Under the pieces are notes generated by a model, which ran no database searches, had not been told where the DNA came from, and worked only from the letters and a program-made list of their open reading frames with translations. A stretch of DNA of 64,000 bases from Toxorhynchites rutilus septentrionalis (taxonomy: Eukaryota; Arthropoda; Insecta; Diptera; Culicidae). How positions within the stretch are numbered: position 1 is the first letter of the stretch; every line of letters begins with the position of its first letter. The stretch spans positions 180,483,788 to 180,547,787 of the forward strand of contig NC_073746.1 of assembly GCF_029784135.1 (NCBI RefSeq). Reading direction: 5' to 3'. Shown one piece after another: positions 45,018 to 55,943 of the stretch. The position numbers and the translations under genes were made by a program.

Positions 45018-45491
45018 CAAGGCGCGTAGAAGTATATCCTAAGGTGGGCCAACTTGCTAAAACCACTCTTCAGCCATCTTGGAAATCTACTGTGTTTTGT
45101 TTGTAAACAAAACACAATACGCTTGTGCCGGAGCTCGCTCGTGATCAGTCTGTCTCTTTCACGCTTCAAGGAAATAATTCCCCTTCTGCTTTCTTCCGTA
45201 CTGTTTTCATATACCGCTCCCCTAACCAACTTAGTGACGAAACGGCCTCACCTAGTACCATAGACCCGTCTTGGCTAAAATCACTCTTCAGCCATCTTGG
45301 GAGTCTACTGTGTTTTGTTGGTAAACAAAGCACAATACGCCTGTGCCCAAGCTCACTCATGATCAGTCTGTCTCTTTCACGCTTCAAGCAAATAATTCCC
45401 CTTCTGCTTTCTTCCGTACTGTTTTCCTATACCGCTCCCCTAACCAACTTAGTGACGAAACGGCCTCACCTAGTACCATAGACCCGTCTTG
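45018..45491 (+). mobile_element. hAT-like MITE, family M2, tandem dimer with 8-bp TSD atttttgc
   Basis: The perfect repeat atttttgc at 45010-45017 and 45492-45499 flanks a 474-bp insertion. The first unit (45018-45273) is a full M2 element, caaggcgcgtagaag to acccgtcttg. The second (45274-45491) lacks the first ~37 bases and restarts at gctaaaatcactcttcagcc. One target duplication surrounds both units, so the dimer either inserted as a single mobile unit or arose by duplication after insertion. It lies just upstream of Syx5. Confidence 0.8.
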
Positions 45492-45592
45492 ATTTTTGCT
45501 ATGACAAATAGTTGACAGCACTTTGTTTCTAGTGTGATGAAGAAGGTAAGCCAATTTGTTTATGTGTGGCGGTGGCTGATGGTTCTTGAATT

Positions 45593-45613
45593 ATCATCAT
45601 CATCATCATCATC
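45593..45613 (+). repeat. CAT trinucleotide microsatellite
   Basis: About seven consecutive tca/cat units lie in spacer sequence. Confidence 0.9.
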
Positions 45614-45911
45614 AATATACTCAGAACAAATATTTGGTAAATATAAATTATGAACCTCAACATGAAAGAATCGTTCCGGTAGCCTAACAAATATCGAGAT
45701 GGCATAACTTTGGGTGTGCCAATAAGGCGTGGTACACAAATTACGTATCGCTGAAAATACGGATTCCGGACCCCTTCCCCTATGTAACAATAAGTAACGC
45801 AAGACAAAACCCCACTCCCTTAAGTTACCTAACTTCAACATCATTTGTGTACAAAGTGGGTTGAAATTTTTCATAATATTTAAGCTTTTATTTAGTAATG
45901 TAATTATTAAA

Positions 45912-45985
45912 AGGCACTAAGGGTTCGAAAGGAACTTCACCGTTCCATCATAGTTTTATTACTTGTGCCATTTTTATTAGTAAAG
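45912..45985 (-). mobile_element. SINE family 1, 3' scrap
   Basis: The sequence ggcactaagggttcg through catttttattagta matches, with divergence, the 3' part of SINE family 1 on the minus strand (compare 34617-34683). The tRNA-like head is absent. Confidence 0.6.
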
Positions 45986-46158
45986 TATAACCCTGATTAT
46001 CTAGCCAAGTTCAACACGGATGACGCGATAAATGACAAAATGAACACTAAAAAAAGATATTTTAGCTTGAAAACTATTAGCGAATTCGTTTTTGTTCAGT
46101 TTCAACCCCAGTGCCGCACTGCTGTCAGAGCGTTTTTTTATTCACTCAGTTTCACACT

Positions 46159-46190
46159 CAGTCGCAGTCGCAGTCGCAGTCGCAGTCGCA
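46159..46190 (+). repeat. cagtcg hexanucleotide tandem repeat
   Basis: Five consecutive cagtcg-type units; the Ser/Arg-rich frame across them is a by-product of the repeat. Confidence 0.9.
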
Positions 46191-46399
46191 CTAGTTCGCC
46201 CCGAAACTTTTGTTAGTCTCGCACTGAGATGTTTCACGGGTTGACACTCGGGTTAACCAATACAACTATACTGAACTGTTCCGAGTATTGTTTTGGAAAA
46301 TCTAAAAATAAAGACTATGAAAATGGAAAACCTGCTGCTTTTGCTTTTGTATTATTGGAATCGTAATCCAATTCGGATTCTGATTTTGAAGAGTATATT

Positions 46400-47080
46400 C
46401 AAGTAGACGGCATTATGTTACGTGTGCTTTCATTTGAGGCGAAAAAAATAATGAATATTCAGGTGGAATAAACCTGCTTTCAAAATCAAAATTATGAATG
46501 AAAATTTACTTTAACGTATCGAATATTTATTTGATGTGATGAAATGAGAGGTTTTTTTCCGATATCGCAGAAACATATTGAACGAAAACTGTGTCTAATG
46601 ATGATTTTATATTATAAAAGTAATTATTTGTGGAACAAACAGGAAATGCATCGACAAATGGTCAAGTGAGTGTCAGAACTACATGTGTTAGGTAATCAAA
46701 CAATATGAAGTAAAAATTTTCATTCAAACTTTTATATTTTTACACTGCACTTGGCCCTTCTGATCTGATAGAGAATAATTTAGAGAGGTTTTTTTTCCGA
46801 TATCGCAGAAACATATTGAACGAAAACTGTGTCTAATGATGATTTTATATTATAAAAGTAATTATTTGTGGAACAAACAGGAAATGCATCGACAAATGGT
46901 CAAGTGAGTGTCAGAACTACATGTGTTAGGTAATCAAACAATATGAAGTAAAAAAATTCATTCAAACTTTTATATTTTTACTCTGCACTTGGCCCTTCTG
47001 ATCTGATAGAGAATAATTTACCTCCCAAGCATTAATATCGCCACCAGACGTCGACACTGTACATTTGTCGTCGCAAATAT
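46400..47080 (+). repeat. Dispersed repeat with a 237-bp tandem duplication
   Basis: Units 46546-46782 and 46783-47020 are almost identical, differing in T-run length and a few bases. The surrounding sequence (aaaattatgaatgaaaatt, gatctgatagagaataattta, cagacgtcgacac) has a diverged direct homologue at about 49560-50010. No coding function was seen. Confidence 0.8.
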
Positions 47081-47333
47081 AAACAAATCAGACTATATAA
47101 CGCACACCAACAAACCACCGCATTCGTGAACTGAAAACGTTTTACTTTGTAAGTTTGGCACTGACTCAGTTTTAAAAACGAATTCGCTATATGTTCTATC
47201 GGTACAGAAACCATCGAACTCTATACCAGTGACCAAATAACGTAAAAGCCATAACCAAAAAAAGCATGAGCCTACCACTCACTGACAAATTCCGGGAAGG
47301 CCTATAGTTTTACTATGAAACAACTCACTGTCG

Positions 47334-47385
47334 TGAATAATCCGCACCGCGGATCATCCGCTCGCGGATAATCGTGGTTCTACTG
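47334..47385 (-). mobile_element. pogo-like terminal fragment
   Basis: Reverse-complemented, the right end reads cagtagaaccacgattatcc and is followed by TA at 47386-47387. The start matches 58789-58816 (cagtagaaccccaattatcc), suggesting a shared pogo-like family. The other end is not seen. Confidence 0.45.
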
Positions 47386-47389
47386 TACA

Positions 47390-47545
47390 TAGTTGAGATT
47401 TATATGCCACAAAACACGCCTTGAATGCAATCTGAGTGTCAATCTCAAGAAAACGCGTGTACCGGTCGGAAGAACATTCTTTGACGTGAAATCTCCCGAC
47501 CAGAACTGGAATCGAATCCGAACCCCCGGCATGATCTACTCGATC
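47390..47545 (-). mobile_element. SINE family 1, diverged truncated copy
   Basis: Matches the body and B-box region of SINE family 1 (gaatcgaatccgaacccccgg near 47512) with many substitutions. The A-box region and tail are lost. It is the oldest-looking copy of the family here. Confidence 0.65.
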
Positions 47546-47607
47546 ATTGAGCATTGAGGGCACAAGGCAGATAATCGGATATTCCCGTCCGGAATATCTT
47601 ATACTTA

Positions 47608-48011
47608 TGACAGACATACAGCTGTACTACCGTTGTACTTCGAAAATTGTATGTCTGACACCATGTACAGCGCTAGAACCATGCAAGCAACTCGGTACAA
47701 TCGCTGTATCTGTACCGACCTGTTTCTCCGTTGTACATGGCTACAGTTGTACTGTGCGCAGCGCCATAGACGGTTAGTGGTGGGTAACATGAATAAGCCG
47801 AATCAAAACACTTGGTAAACACTCTTTTCATTGGCTTTCTCTCAGATTGGAAGCTTGTTTGTTGTGTTGAAATATGTGCTAAAAATTGGTCAAATTTCTG
47901 ATTGTCAGTTCAACATGTAATACAGTGTAGAACCACAGTATGTGTGTCATGCTACCGTGTACCTGTACAACGCTGTACACGTACAACGCTAGTACAGCTG
48001 TATGTCTGTCC
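47608..48011 (+). mobile_element. Long-TIR MITE, family M3, copy 2
   Basis: The left end acagacatacagctgtacta is mirrored by tagtacagctgtatgtctgt on the right, an inverted repeat of about 30 bp. The inside alternates words such as gtacaacg, tgtacag and acatggctacag. It is the inverted homologue of 30866-31307. Confidence 0.7.
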
Positions 48012-48109
48012 ATGGTATTAGGTAGCCGTGATCCTGATCTTCTGCTTCATCTATACCTGTTCGTCAGAAACGCCGAAGTCAGCGTACGTTTAATGATGTT
48101 TCCTCCGTT

Positions 48110-48600
48110 GTATCCATGTATCATATCCCTCCTATCCGATCGATAAACTTTTACTCAGTCGCGGCAATGCATACACATACTCTTTACAGATACAAACGAT
48201 ATGGGCCGAAGGTTGTGCAGGCCACTGATCTTTTACCAAGAGCTGAGGATTGTACCGCACATCACAACTCTACACGAGCTGATGATTGTACCGGCTAGTG
48301 ACCATTCAACACTGGATTCCGAGAGAGACGCACCACGCTAGATATGGTGTAGAAAAAAAAAAAAGAAGAGACTAGGGGGCGTTGCTGTTTAATGTTTAGC
48401 TGTATCTCAATAGGAAGTATTCCGTGTTGGGCACATGTACAAAACATTGGAGACTACAACATCCCCATTATGACAACAAATTGTAACCTAACCTCAAGCC
48501 AACCACGAATAATCGGTTACATATTACTAGCATAGCTTGTAAGAAATATTGTCAAAATATTGTACCCCCGGCCCCATCAGGCTAACGCCGCTACATTTTT
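48110..48600 (+). pseudogene. I-type retrotransposon 3' UTR fragment, plus strand
   Basis: Aligns with the reverse complement of 30195-30630: shared blocks include actcagtcgcggcaatgcat, cgcaccacgctagatatgg, gttgctg, ataggaagtattccgtg and ccggccccatcaggctaacg. Only the 3' part of the element is present, with no intact coding region. Confidence 0.7.
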
Positions 48601-49430
48601 TATATTTTTTTCTTGAAAGCTGAAGATGTTTTACATAACATATCCAAAAATCTGAGAGATTTTCTTTTGTTTTAAAGCTATGATTTTTCAAAGTTAACCG
48701 ATTGTCCAAAAAATCACATTTTCCTTTTTTTTTTACAAAAATGCCTTTATTCAAAAAATCATAACTTTTGATCTACTTAACCGATTCATATGATCGACAT
48801 ATCAAATTGAAGCCAATGGGCTATTCTTTTTGTAACGCCTAACACTAAAACGTAACACTCGCTAGAACATTACATTTCTTAAGTTTCTATTTACTGTTCA
48901 TTGAGCTATTGCAACTAAAACATCTAAACTTGAAAAAATCATAACTCAAAAACGAAAAACAACACCTATTTGATTTCTGGATATGTTATGTGAAAAATAC
49001 TTAACTTTCAAGAAAAAATATAAAAAAATAAATCGCCCTTGGTCTAATTATCATGGAAACAAAATTCAATTTTATGCAAGTGCAGTAGAATAATTCATGG
49101 CCCTTAATTTGATATAACGATCACCGAAATCGGTGTAGTAGTTCAAAGTTATGATTTTTTGAAAAAAGTCCTTTTTGGAAATAAGACTGAAGACCATCTC
49201 ATTGGATTTAATTTGTTCATCTGAATCGGCCCTTCAAAAAAGTTCAAAAGTTATGAATTTGTCATTTCTGAAAAGAAGAGGAAAAAATTGATTTTTCGGA
49301 CCATTGGTTAATTTAAAAAAAATCATATCTTCAAAACGAATAAAAACACTTCTCTGATTCTTGGATATGTTATGTAAAAAAATTGAAGGAAAAATTTAAA
49401 AAAAAGCACCCTTGGTCCCGGAACCATGAA
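48590..49430. repeat. AT-rich inverted repeat (hairpin-forming)
   Basis: An arm at about 48600-48700 (cttgaaagctgaagatgttttacataacatatcc and onward) is mirrored at about 48930-49040 (ggatatgttatgtgaaaaat, acttaactttcaag). A further related half follows to about 49430 (ttggatatgttatgtaaaaa). It is probably a MITE and a truncated neighbour. Ends and duplication could not be fixed. Confidence 0.5.
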
Positions 49431-49559
49431 AACCATAAAAAAACAAATACAATCAATAATTATGAAAACGAAATCCGGTTTTTTTTAAAGATAATTGAAA
49501 ATATCGTTTGGCCTCCCTGATGCGATTAGAGAGTGGGAATACATTCTTTTAGGGTGGTT

Positions 49560-50010
49560 TAATCCGCGTTGACGGCATTGAGCTTCGTATTACGAAATGG
49601 GGGAGCAGGCATGACAATATGGGTTTGCAAAAGACATAAACGTGCTTTTAAAATAAAAATTATGAATGAAAATTATTTTTACCAAACCAAATTAGTACTC
49701 TAGGTAAACTAAAATCACTTTTGCTTGCAAGTAGTAAAAAAATATCATACACAAATTGTGTTTAAAGATAATTTTGTATTATAATGGCAAGTTTTGGTGA
49801 GAATATCTGAAAATTGATAGAAAATAGTTTAAATTGGGGTCAGAACAGCGTACTTATAGAAGGCAAATAACGCAAAGAAAAAAAATTCATTCAAATTTTA
49901 GCAATTTAAAACTGCCTTAGGGTCGACTAATCTGATAGTGAATAGTTGACCTCATACAAACTAATATCGTATCCAGATGTCGACACCATTCCGCCGTCAA
50001 CGCGATTAAA
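49560..50010 (+). repeat. Diverged direct homologue of the 46.4-47.1 kb repeat
   Basis: Shared words in the same order include gacggcatt, aaaattatgaatgaaaatt, ttgtattataa, ggtcagaac, attcattcaaa, gatagtgaatag and cagatgtcgacacc. This copy has a single unit, without the 237-bp duplication. It ends just upstream of TMEM147. Confidence 0.6.
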
Positions 50011-50166
50011 TTTGACAGGTGAGAGCACCTTCTCTTTCACGTTCCAATCAATCGGCAATTTGACTTTCATCCTTTCATCGTGTAATCTAATTAATAGGGT
50101 GCATATGTGCACCACATATTAATTTTCGACTTATTTCTTTAAAAAAACCCAAAAAACTAACAGAAA

Positions 50167-50996
50167 ATGACGCTTTATCATTTTGGTAACTGTGTAGCAC
50201 TGGTTTACGTACCTTATTATATGACATATAAATATTCGGGATTGTACGTTTTCGAGAAATTAAGTTATTCGTACTGATATACTTTTTAATCCTCAATTTC
50301 TATTTATATGTAGATCCGAGTATGGCGCTTTTTGGAAGTGTATTCAAGCTGGTGGCATCTACATTTTCACTCAGTTGTGCAAAATGTTGGTACTGGCCAC
50401 ATTTTTCCCCGACACAGAAAGCTTCTCTGGGGGAGAGCAATTCAACCTGATTGCGGTGAGTTTGGGATGTCCCGTAATGCCTTACAATATATTAAAATAA
50501 TGCCATACTCATCTATTATCCACAGGAATTCCTCCGGTGTAGTGTAGATTTGGTCGATCTACTTGGACTAGCATTCGTATTATCTAAAATTCCAGGGAAG
50601 GGCCACAGTAAATTGATTACCGCCGGTCTGGGTTGGGCGACTGCGGAGGTGATTCTATCTCGTGGTCTCACGCTGTGGGTGGGCGCCCGAGGAGCGGAAT
50701 TCTCATGGATATATATTCAACGGTGTCTCGAATCGAACATTCTTCTGGTACAACACTTGACAACCGCAACGCTATTGTGGCTGTTCTCAAGACATGACCT
50801 GGAAAAGCGAGCTGTTCCACTGGTAGTCATGCTCCTGGTTGCGATTTCTTTCCGTGGCGTCTGGCTAGAAGGAGCGCTACAGGCTCTGCTCGCGGGTCCT
50901 TGGGTAGCCCTAGCTGTCAAAGCGATTGTTATTGCTTGCATAGGTTTTGTTACGCTCCATATTTATTCAGGTCTGGCACAATCAATCGGATTGTAA
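50167..50996 (+). CDS. TMEM147: TMEM147, ER translocon-associated multipass protein (3 exons)
   Basis: Exons 50167-50243, 50314-50455 and 50526-50996, separated by two 70-bp GT/AG introns, encode 229 residues (vertebrate proteins are about 224). TMEM147 is a polytopic ER membrane protein that works with Nicalin and NOMO in the back-of-Sec61 complex for multipass protein biogenesis. Exon 1 gives [18 protein letters not shown], exon 2 gives [17 protein letters not shown] and [10 protein letters not shown], and exon 3 gives [13 protein letters not shown] and [12 protein letters not shown], all family hallmarks. Several hydrophobic segments occupy the rest (for example [11 protein letters not shown] and [15 protein letters not shown]). 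The first exon is short and was placed by splice phase and family N-terminus. AATAAA at 51093-51098 is the likely poly(A) signal. Confidence 0.95.
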
Positions 50997-51099
50997 CGGT
51001 GTTATGTTTTAGTGGAGTTTTTCTCGCCTTAGTTTCTAATTCTGCAGAGTCTAGTGAATATATTTCAGTTTAAAGTATCCGCAAAAAAGAACAATAAAA

Positions 51100-51980
51100 A
51101 TATGTTGGTCAAAAATCGTGTTCCCACACTTGGTCTCTATTCGGAAATTGCAAAGAACTTTTATTACACAGCCATAATTGTATAAGCCCATTGACAGTTT
51201 CATGTACTAATTAAAATGATGTTATTAATGAAAGTCAGATGGTATTGTTGTATTTTGTTTTCCAAAATTAAGAGTGGAATAAGCTTTTTGTGGCACGGCT
51301 GCACTATCGTTATTCGAACGCTATCTTCTTTAAAAGAAATCTTTTTTTTTTAATTTATTGTGTATTCAGACCCATTCCTACAAACCTTGAACACTTTTAT
51401 ACGCGTTTTTTCCATTCACGAAAAATTCCTTCGAACAATTTAGAGGAGAAACTCGTGATATTGAAGATATAAAATTCCTTCTATTTTTTTCTGGCGAGAA
51501 ACAGTTACCGACTGACCTTGCGATAACTACTAGTAGCCTTCCAATATTTGGCCTACTATGTGCAACTAGCTATCAATGAACAAATTTATCTAGAGAATTT
51601 TGCTTCACGGGTATTCTCGAACAGAGCGCATCAATCTACCTATTTTACTTTTACGTGTATTTACTGGCTACTGGCCAATAACTACATTGACTGAAAATTC
51701 CCGGGATTTTTCATGAAAACAATCGTTTTTTTTTTGGGCGTAGCTCTATTTGCTCCTCAACATAGTTTCCTTCTAGGAAACCTAAACACCTAAACAACTG
51801 TGAACAAATAAACGAAATGTCATGAAACTTCACACATAAGCTCGTGACAGATGAACCTCTCGAAATGAATCTAGTTCATTTTTAGTAGTGCCTTCTGTTG
51901 AAAAGTCCCGGGACTTTTCAGCCCACGTAGTACATCTACAACATTCTCGTTCCTGGTCGGCAACACTCCAATCGCCCCTA
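51100..51980. other. Spacer downstream of TMEM147
   Basis: No gene, RNA or shared repeat was recognised. Confidence 0.4.
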
Positions 51981-51989
51981 ACACCCGCA

Positions 51990-53725
51990 GATCAGGCATA
52001 CTCGTCGACAGTACACATCCAACGCGTGCGGGGTTTGCCTCAAAGTTGACGGTAAATTCTCAGAGCAAATTTTGTGCGGAGTTGCATGCTACGAGACCTC
52101 AGCTAGCTTCGCAATCCGAAAAAGACCCTGTTCGCAGTCGCTATCCGCATCTTTATCTCACATAATTCATCGATAAACTTCAAAAGTATCTCCAACCAAC
52201 ACCATCTAAGTACCAACACCTGATGAGCTACCTCGCTCTCGGACAGCAACCATGTACTTCATTCTGGCAGAGGTAATCCTCACAGCTTGCCACTTAAAAG
52301 GCACACAAAGACCTCCACTGCAGATCTACGGTTGACGCCGATGATGTCGATGTCGTCCGCGAAGTTGAGACTTCGGGATGATGGACCACTGCTTTGCACG
52401 TCTACTAGTCGTACTACATCTTCCAACGCTATGTTAAACAGCAGGTTCGGGAGTCCGTCACCTTGCTTCAGACCGTCTAATGTCATAAACGAATCCGATA
52501 GTTCCCTCTGACGCTTGAAGCGAAACCGTTATTATTTGTTAGAGGCGAATGAACTGAAAAGTTTAAAACCTCTATAATTCATCATCAGTCAGTCAGGCAT
52601 AATCAGTTTGGTTGGGAAACCATGTTTGAGTATAAGCTGACACAACTCGATGTGCTTAACTGAATCCTACGTCGCCTTGATGTCTATGAACAGATGATGT
52701 ATTTGCAAGTTATATTCTCTGAACTTATCGAGGATCAGTCGGAACGCCTCTCTCTGAAACCGCATTGGAACCAGACAAAGGGTTCTTGCAGCGGCCTCAG
52801 CCTATGGAACAGGATGCGGGGCCGAATCATGTATGTGGAATTGAGGAGGGTTGTGCCACGGTAATTGTGGAATTGAGAAGGCTTATGCTTTGGTAATTGC
52901 TACAGTTGAGACGGTGTCCTTTCTTGTAGATAACTGGTTCTTTCAACCAGTCCGAATATAATTTTTACTCGGTCCATACCCTCAGAATGATCTGATGAAA
53001 AGCCCTGGTACATGAATTTAGGGGTGCAGAATGAACCGAATTTATATGAATAAATATGATTGATGATTGCGAATGTTTGTCGACTTTCCTCTTCAGCACC
53101 GGGTGCGAAAGCTTCACTCGACGCCACTGCCCCTTGATCTGTCGTGTTAGATTTGCTGCCACCAACATGTGACCTCTGGCCAGGTTGTTTTCATTCGTCA
53201 AACTCTGGCATCAAACCACCCGCTGTGTGTAGCAGCTGCTGTCTCGCTCTGTAGTTCTGACCGTGTCGTGGATGTGCTTCGTTTGCTAGTCAACTTTTCG
53301 GGAGTGTTCCTCAGCAACTCCTTCGGTTGATAACCGCTGTGTGCTCAGCGGTACTTTCCTTGTAGATCTTGATTTAGATAGTTGGATAACCTGACCCGAA
53401 TATTACATATAAAGAGATAGTGATCTGCGACAACTTTTGGCCCTCGAAAGGTCCTCATATCGATGACGTTTAAGAAGAGGTGACCGTCAGGACATGGTCG
53501 ATCTGAGAGTAGCCCTATTCGTTTAGGTGTTTCCAGGTGTGCTTTCGAATATTTCAGTGTGCGAGGTAGGCACTACAGATTGCCATTCTTCTGGCTGCGG
53601 CGAATTTGACTAACCTCAGGCCATTTTGATCGTGATAGAGTGGAGGCTTTCTTTACCAACAACCAGGCGGAAAAAATCCTCTCGGCCAACCTGTGCGTTT
53701 ACGTCTCCGATGACGATCGCAGCTA
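51990..53725 (-). pseudogene. Decayed RTE-clade non-LTR retrotransposon
   Basis: On the minus strand, 53725-53400 resembles the AP-endonuclease of RTE elements: GDVNAQVGREDFFRLVVG, then (shifted) HYHDQNGLRLVKFAAARRMA and IDHVL. RT blocks follow toward lower coordinates, including GLKQGDGLPNLLFNIALED and NFADDIDIIGVNRR at 52486-52350, with the catalytic ADD retained. Frameshifts and stops are numerous and the middle is poorly conserved. JAM1-type RTE elements are known in Aedes, so an RTE assignment fits. A 39-bp micro-repeat (52536-52574) interrupts the RT region. Confidence 0.75.
52536..52574. repeat. 39-bp micro-repeat, second copy
   Basis: Reads ttagaggcgaatgaactgaa to acctctataa and is the inverse of 8870-8908 with few changes. 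It lies within the RT region of the decayed RTE copy. Confidence 0.5.
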
Positions 53726-53734
53726 AAGATATAA

Positions 53735-54513
53735 AATAAATCGCGGAGCATATAGACGAAGATTTGCATTCTCTGGCTCAGTGGCTTAAATTTAAACAAT
53801 TGAAATTAAATGTTGGCAAAACAAAATACATGTTAATTTCTTCATCAAACTCCAGTCTTGACGTAAATTTTGCAATAGATGGTGAGACATTAGAACGCGT
53901 GAAAGAAATCAAGTATTTATAAGTTATCATTGATGGCAATTTAACTTTTAAGTCTCACATCAATAATGTTATCAAGAAGATTGCCAAGAAGTACGGCGTT
54001 TTGTGTCGTTTAAAGAAAGAGTTGACAATAAATAGTAAAATTAAATTATAGAAATCGTTGATCTCACCACACATAGACTTTTGCTCGTCGATCCTGTTCC
54101 TTGCAAACAATACACAAATAACGAGATTGCAGCGTTTACAAAATAAGGTTATGCGTTTGATTTTAAGATGTAGTAGATACACTTCCTCTAATTTGATGTT
54201 GGACGCGCTACAGTGGTTATCTGTGAAGCAAAGAATTTATTACATGACAATGGTGTTTATCTTTAAAATTTTAAACGGTATGCTGCCTCGATATTTGTGT
54301 GATCGAATTGAAAGAGGAAGTGATGTTCATAGATACAATACAAGAATCGTGAACGATGCTAGGACACAAAACTTTATGTTTACTAGGTCGCAGAACTCGT
54401 TGTTATATAAAGGGATAAATTTTTACAATTCGATGCCCATAGAAATAAAACGTGCGGCAACAATGGCAGAGTTTAAGAAAATGTGTATTTCACACGTGAA
54501 ATCTGTTTTGTGA
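53735..54513 (+). pseudogene. CR1/L2-like reverse transcriptase C-terminal fragment
   Basis: After two in-frame stops (53925 and 54048), the frame 54058-54513 continues a coherent protein: HSLAQWLKFKQLKLNVGKTK, DGNLTFKSHINNV, PHIDFCSSILFLANN, LQRLQNKVMRLIL, GMLPRYLCDRI and FKKMCISHVKSVL. These are typical of the thumb and C-terminus of CR1/L2/Rex-type ORF2. The catalytic palm is missing. The stretch fuses to the end of the RTE remnant on the opposite strand, so the junction is an insertion boundary. Confidence 0.75.
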
Positions 54514-54529
54514 ACAGGTTTTTAATTTT

Positions 54530-55474
54530 GAAGAAAATTTTTCGTTAAATTATTTACTTATGTTTCCAATTATTTGAAATTACAAAATTTTATTCACAGG
54601 TGTCATAAACTACCATGTTCATACTGATGATGATGATGTTTTTCTTTTCAATTTTTTATTGCATATTTCAAGAAAAAAAATAACTAGAGTTGTCTACGAA
54701 AGTTTGAGCCTCGCGCGCGTTTGGTGAGCCTGGACTATGTTAATAATGAACACTGGCAGAAAACTGATACACAATGAATTTGTTGTAGGGTCTGTAGTGG
54801 AAGCTGGAATGGGGATAGCTCATTCAGGATTCTTGAAAACTGTCTTTTTATCAGATAGTTATATCAAGTATTTCTGAATTGTGGCAGATCTCTTTTATGT
54901 TCTAAGCAGAAACTATCAGACATTGGGTTCAATTCCCAATCAGTCAAGGATCTTCCCGGGTTGGAAATTTTATTGACATGTCTTGAAAAAACTTTGGGCC
55001 TGAAGTTGAGATTATGTCGAAACGAATTGGAACATTGTTTGTTTTTATTTTACAGTTTTTGTCTATTTATAATGTTCAATTAATAGAAATTTATGCCTGC
55101 AACAGAGCCAGTTCACTTTGATTGTTTTTTTAACACTGGTTTCTTTATTGTTTCAAACATAAATATTATCTATAAGATAAATCGGCCTGTTCAGACCTTT
55201 GTAGGGGTATGAGGTGGGCCATCATCATCATCATCTTAACGCATGTTTTGTTTTGGACGCTTTTCATACGTTTTCTCGAGTTTCTTTCCTCGTAGAACTC
55301 CTGTTTCATGGCATCGGGCTTATCGTTTCTCGTTGAGTATACATTATACATTGATTAGGCTGTAGTTAAATAATCTGCTCTCGATTCTTTACGCGCATTG
55401 ACGGTTACTGACGGGCCTCCACCTAATGACACGCTACATCTGTTGTCCCTGTCCCTGTTATCTCTATGCCACGT
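54530..55474. other. Spacer, nothing recognised
   Basis: AT-rich sequence with short frames. Microsatellite-like catcat runs lie near 55221-55234. Confidence 0.4.
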
Positions 55475-55488
55475 TTTTCCCTATTGCC

Positions 55489-55760
55489 TTCTTCTTCTTC
55501 AATGGCACTAACGTTCCTAGAGGAACTTCGCCGTCTCAACGTAGTATTACTTGCGTCATTTTTATTAGTACTTAGTTGAGATTTCTATGCCAAATAACAC
55601 GCCTTGAATGCATTCTGAGTGGCAAGCTCTAGAATACGCGTGATCACAGTGCAAGTCGGAGGAAATTTCTTTGACGAAAAATTCCCCCGACCAGAACGGG
55701 AATCGAACCCGAACACCCGGCATGTTAGTTGTGACGCTAACCACTCGGCCAAGGGAGCAC
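55489..55760 (-). mobile_element. tRNA-derived SINE, family 1, copy 3 (14-bp TSD)
   Basis: The perfect repeat ttttccctattgcc lies at 55475-55488 and 55761-55774. On the minus strand the element begins gtgctcccttggccgagtgg, carries a B-box-like gggttcgattcccg, and ends with a gaagaagaa tail. It is very close to copy 2 (34606-34875), so both are young. Confidence 0.9.
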
Positions 55761-55943
55761 TTTTCCCTATTGCCGCCATTGTAGTAGATGTGATACATGA
55801 AAGAAGTGTCCTCTATCGGGTCTCCAGCCGGAAACTCCCGTATACTAGACTTTGGCCAGCGCAATTCTTGGATAGCCCCAATCATCACATTCACCATTCG
55901 CAGCCCTTTCGTCAGAATACCCACGCATGCTGGCTCGAATATA

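Noticed and set aside
46100..46216. Ser/Arg-repeat (RS-domain-like) protein end
   Set aside because: Produced by the cagtcg microsatellite; the upstream frame has no RNA-binding domain.
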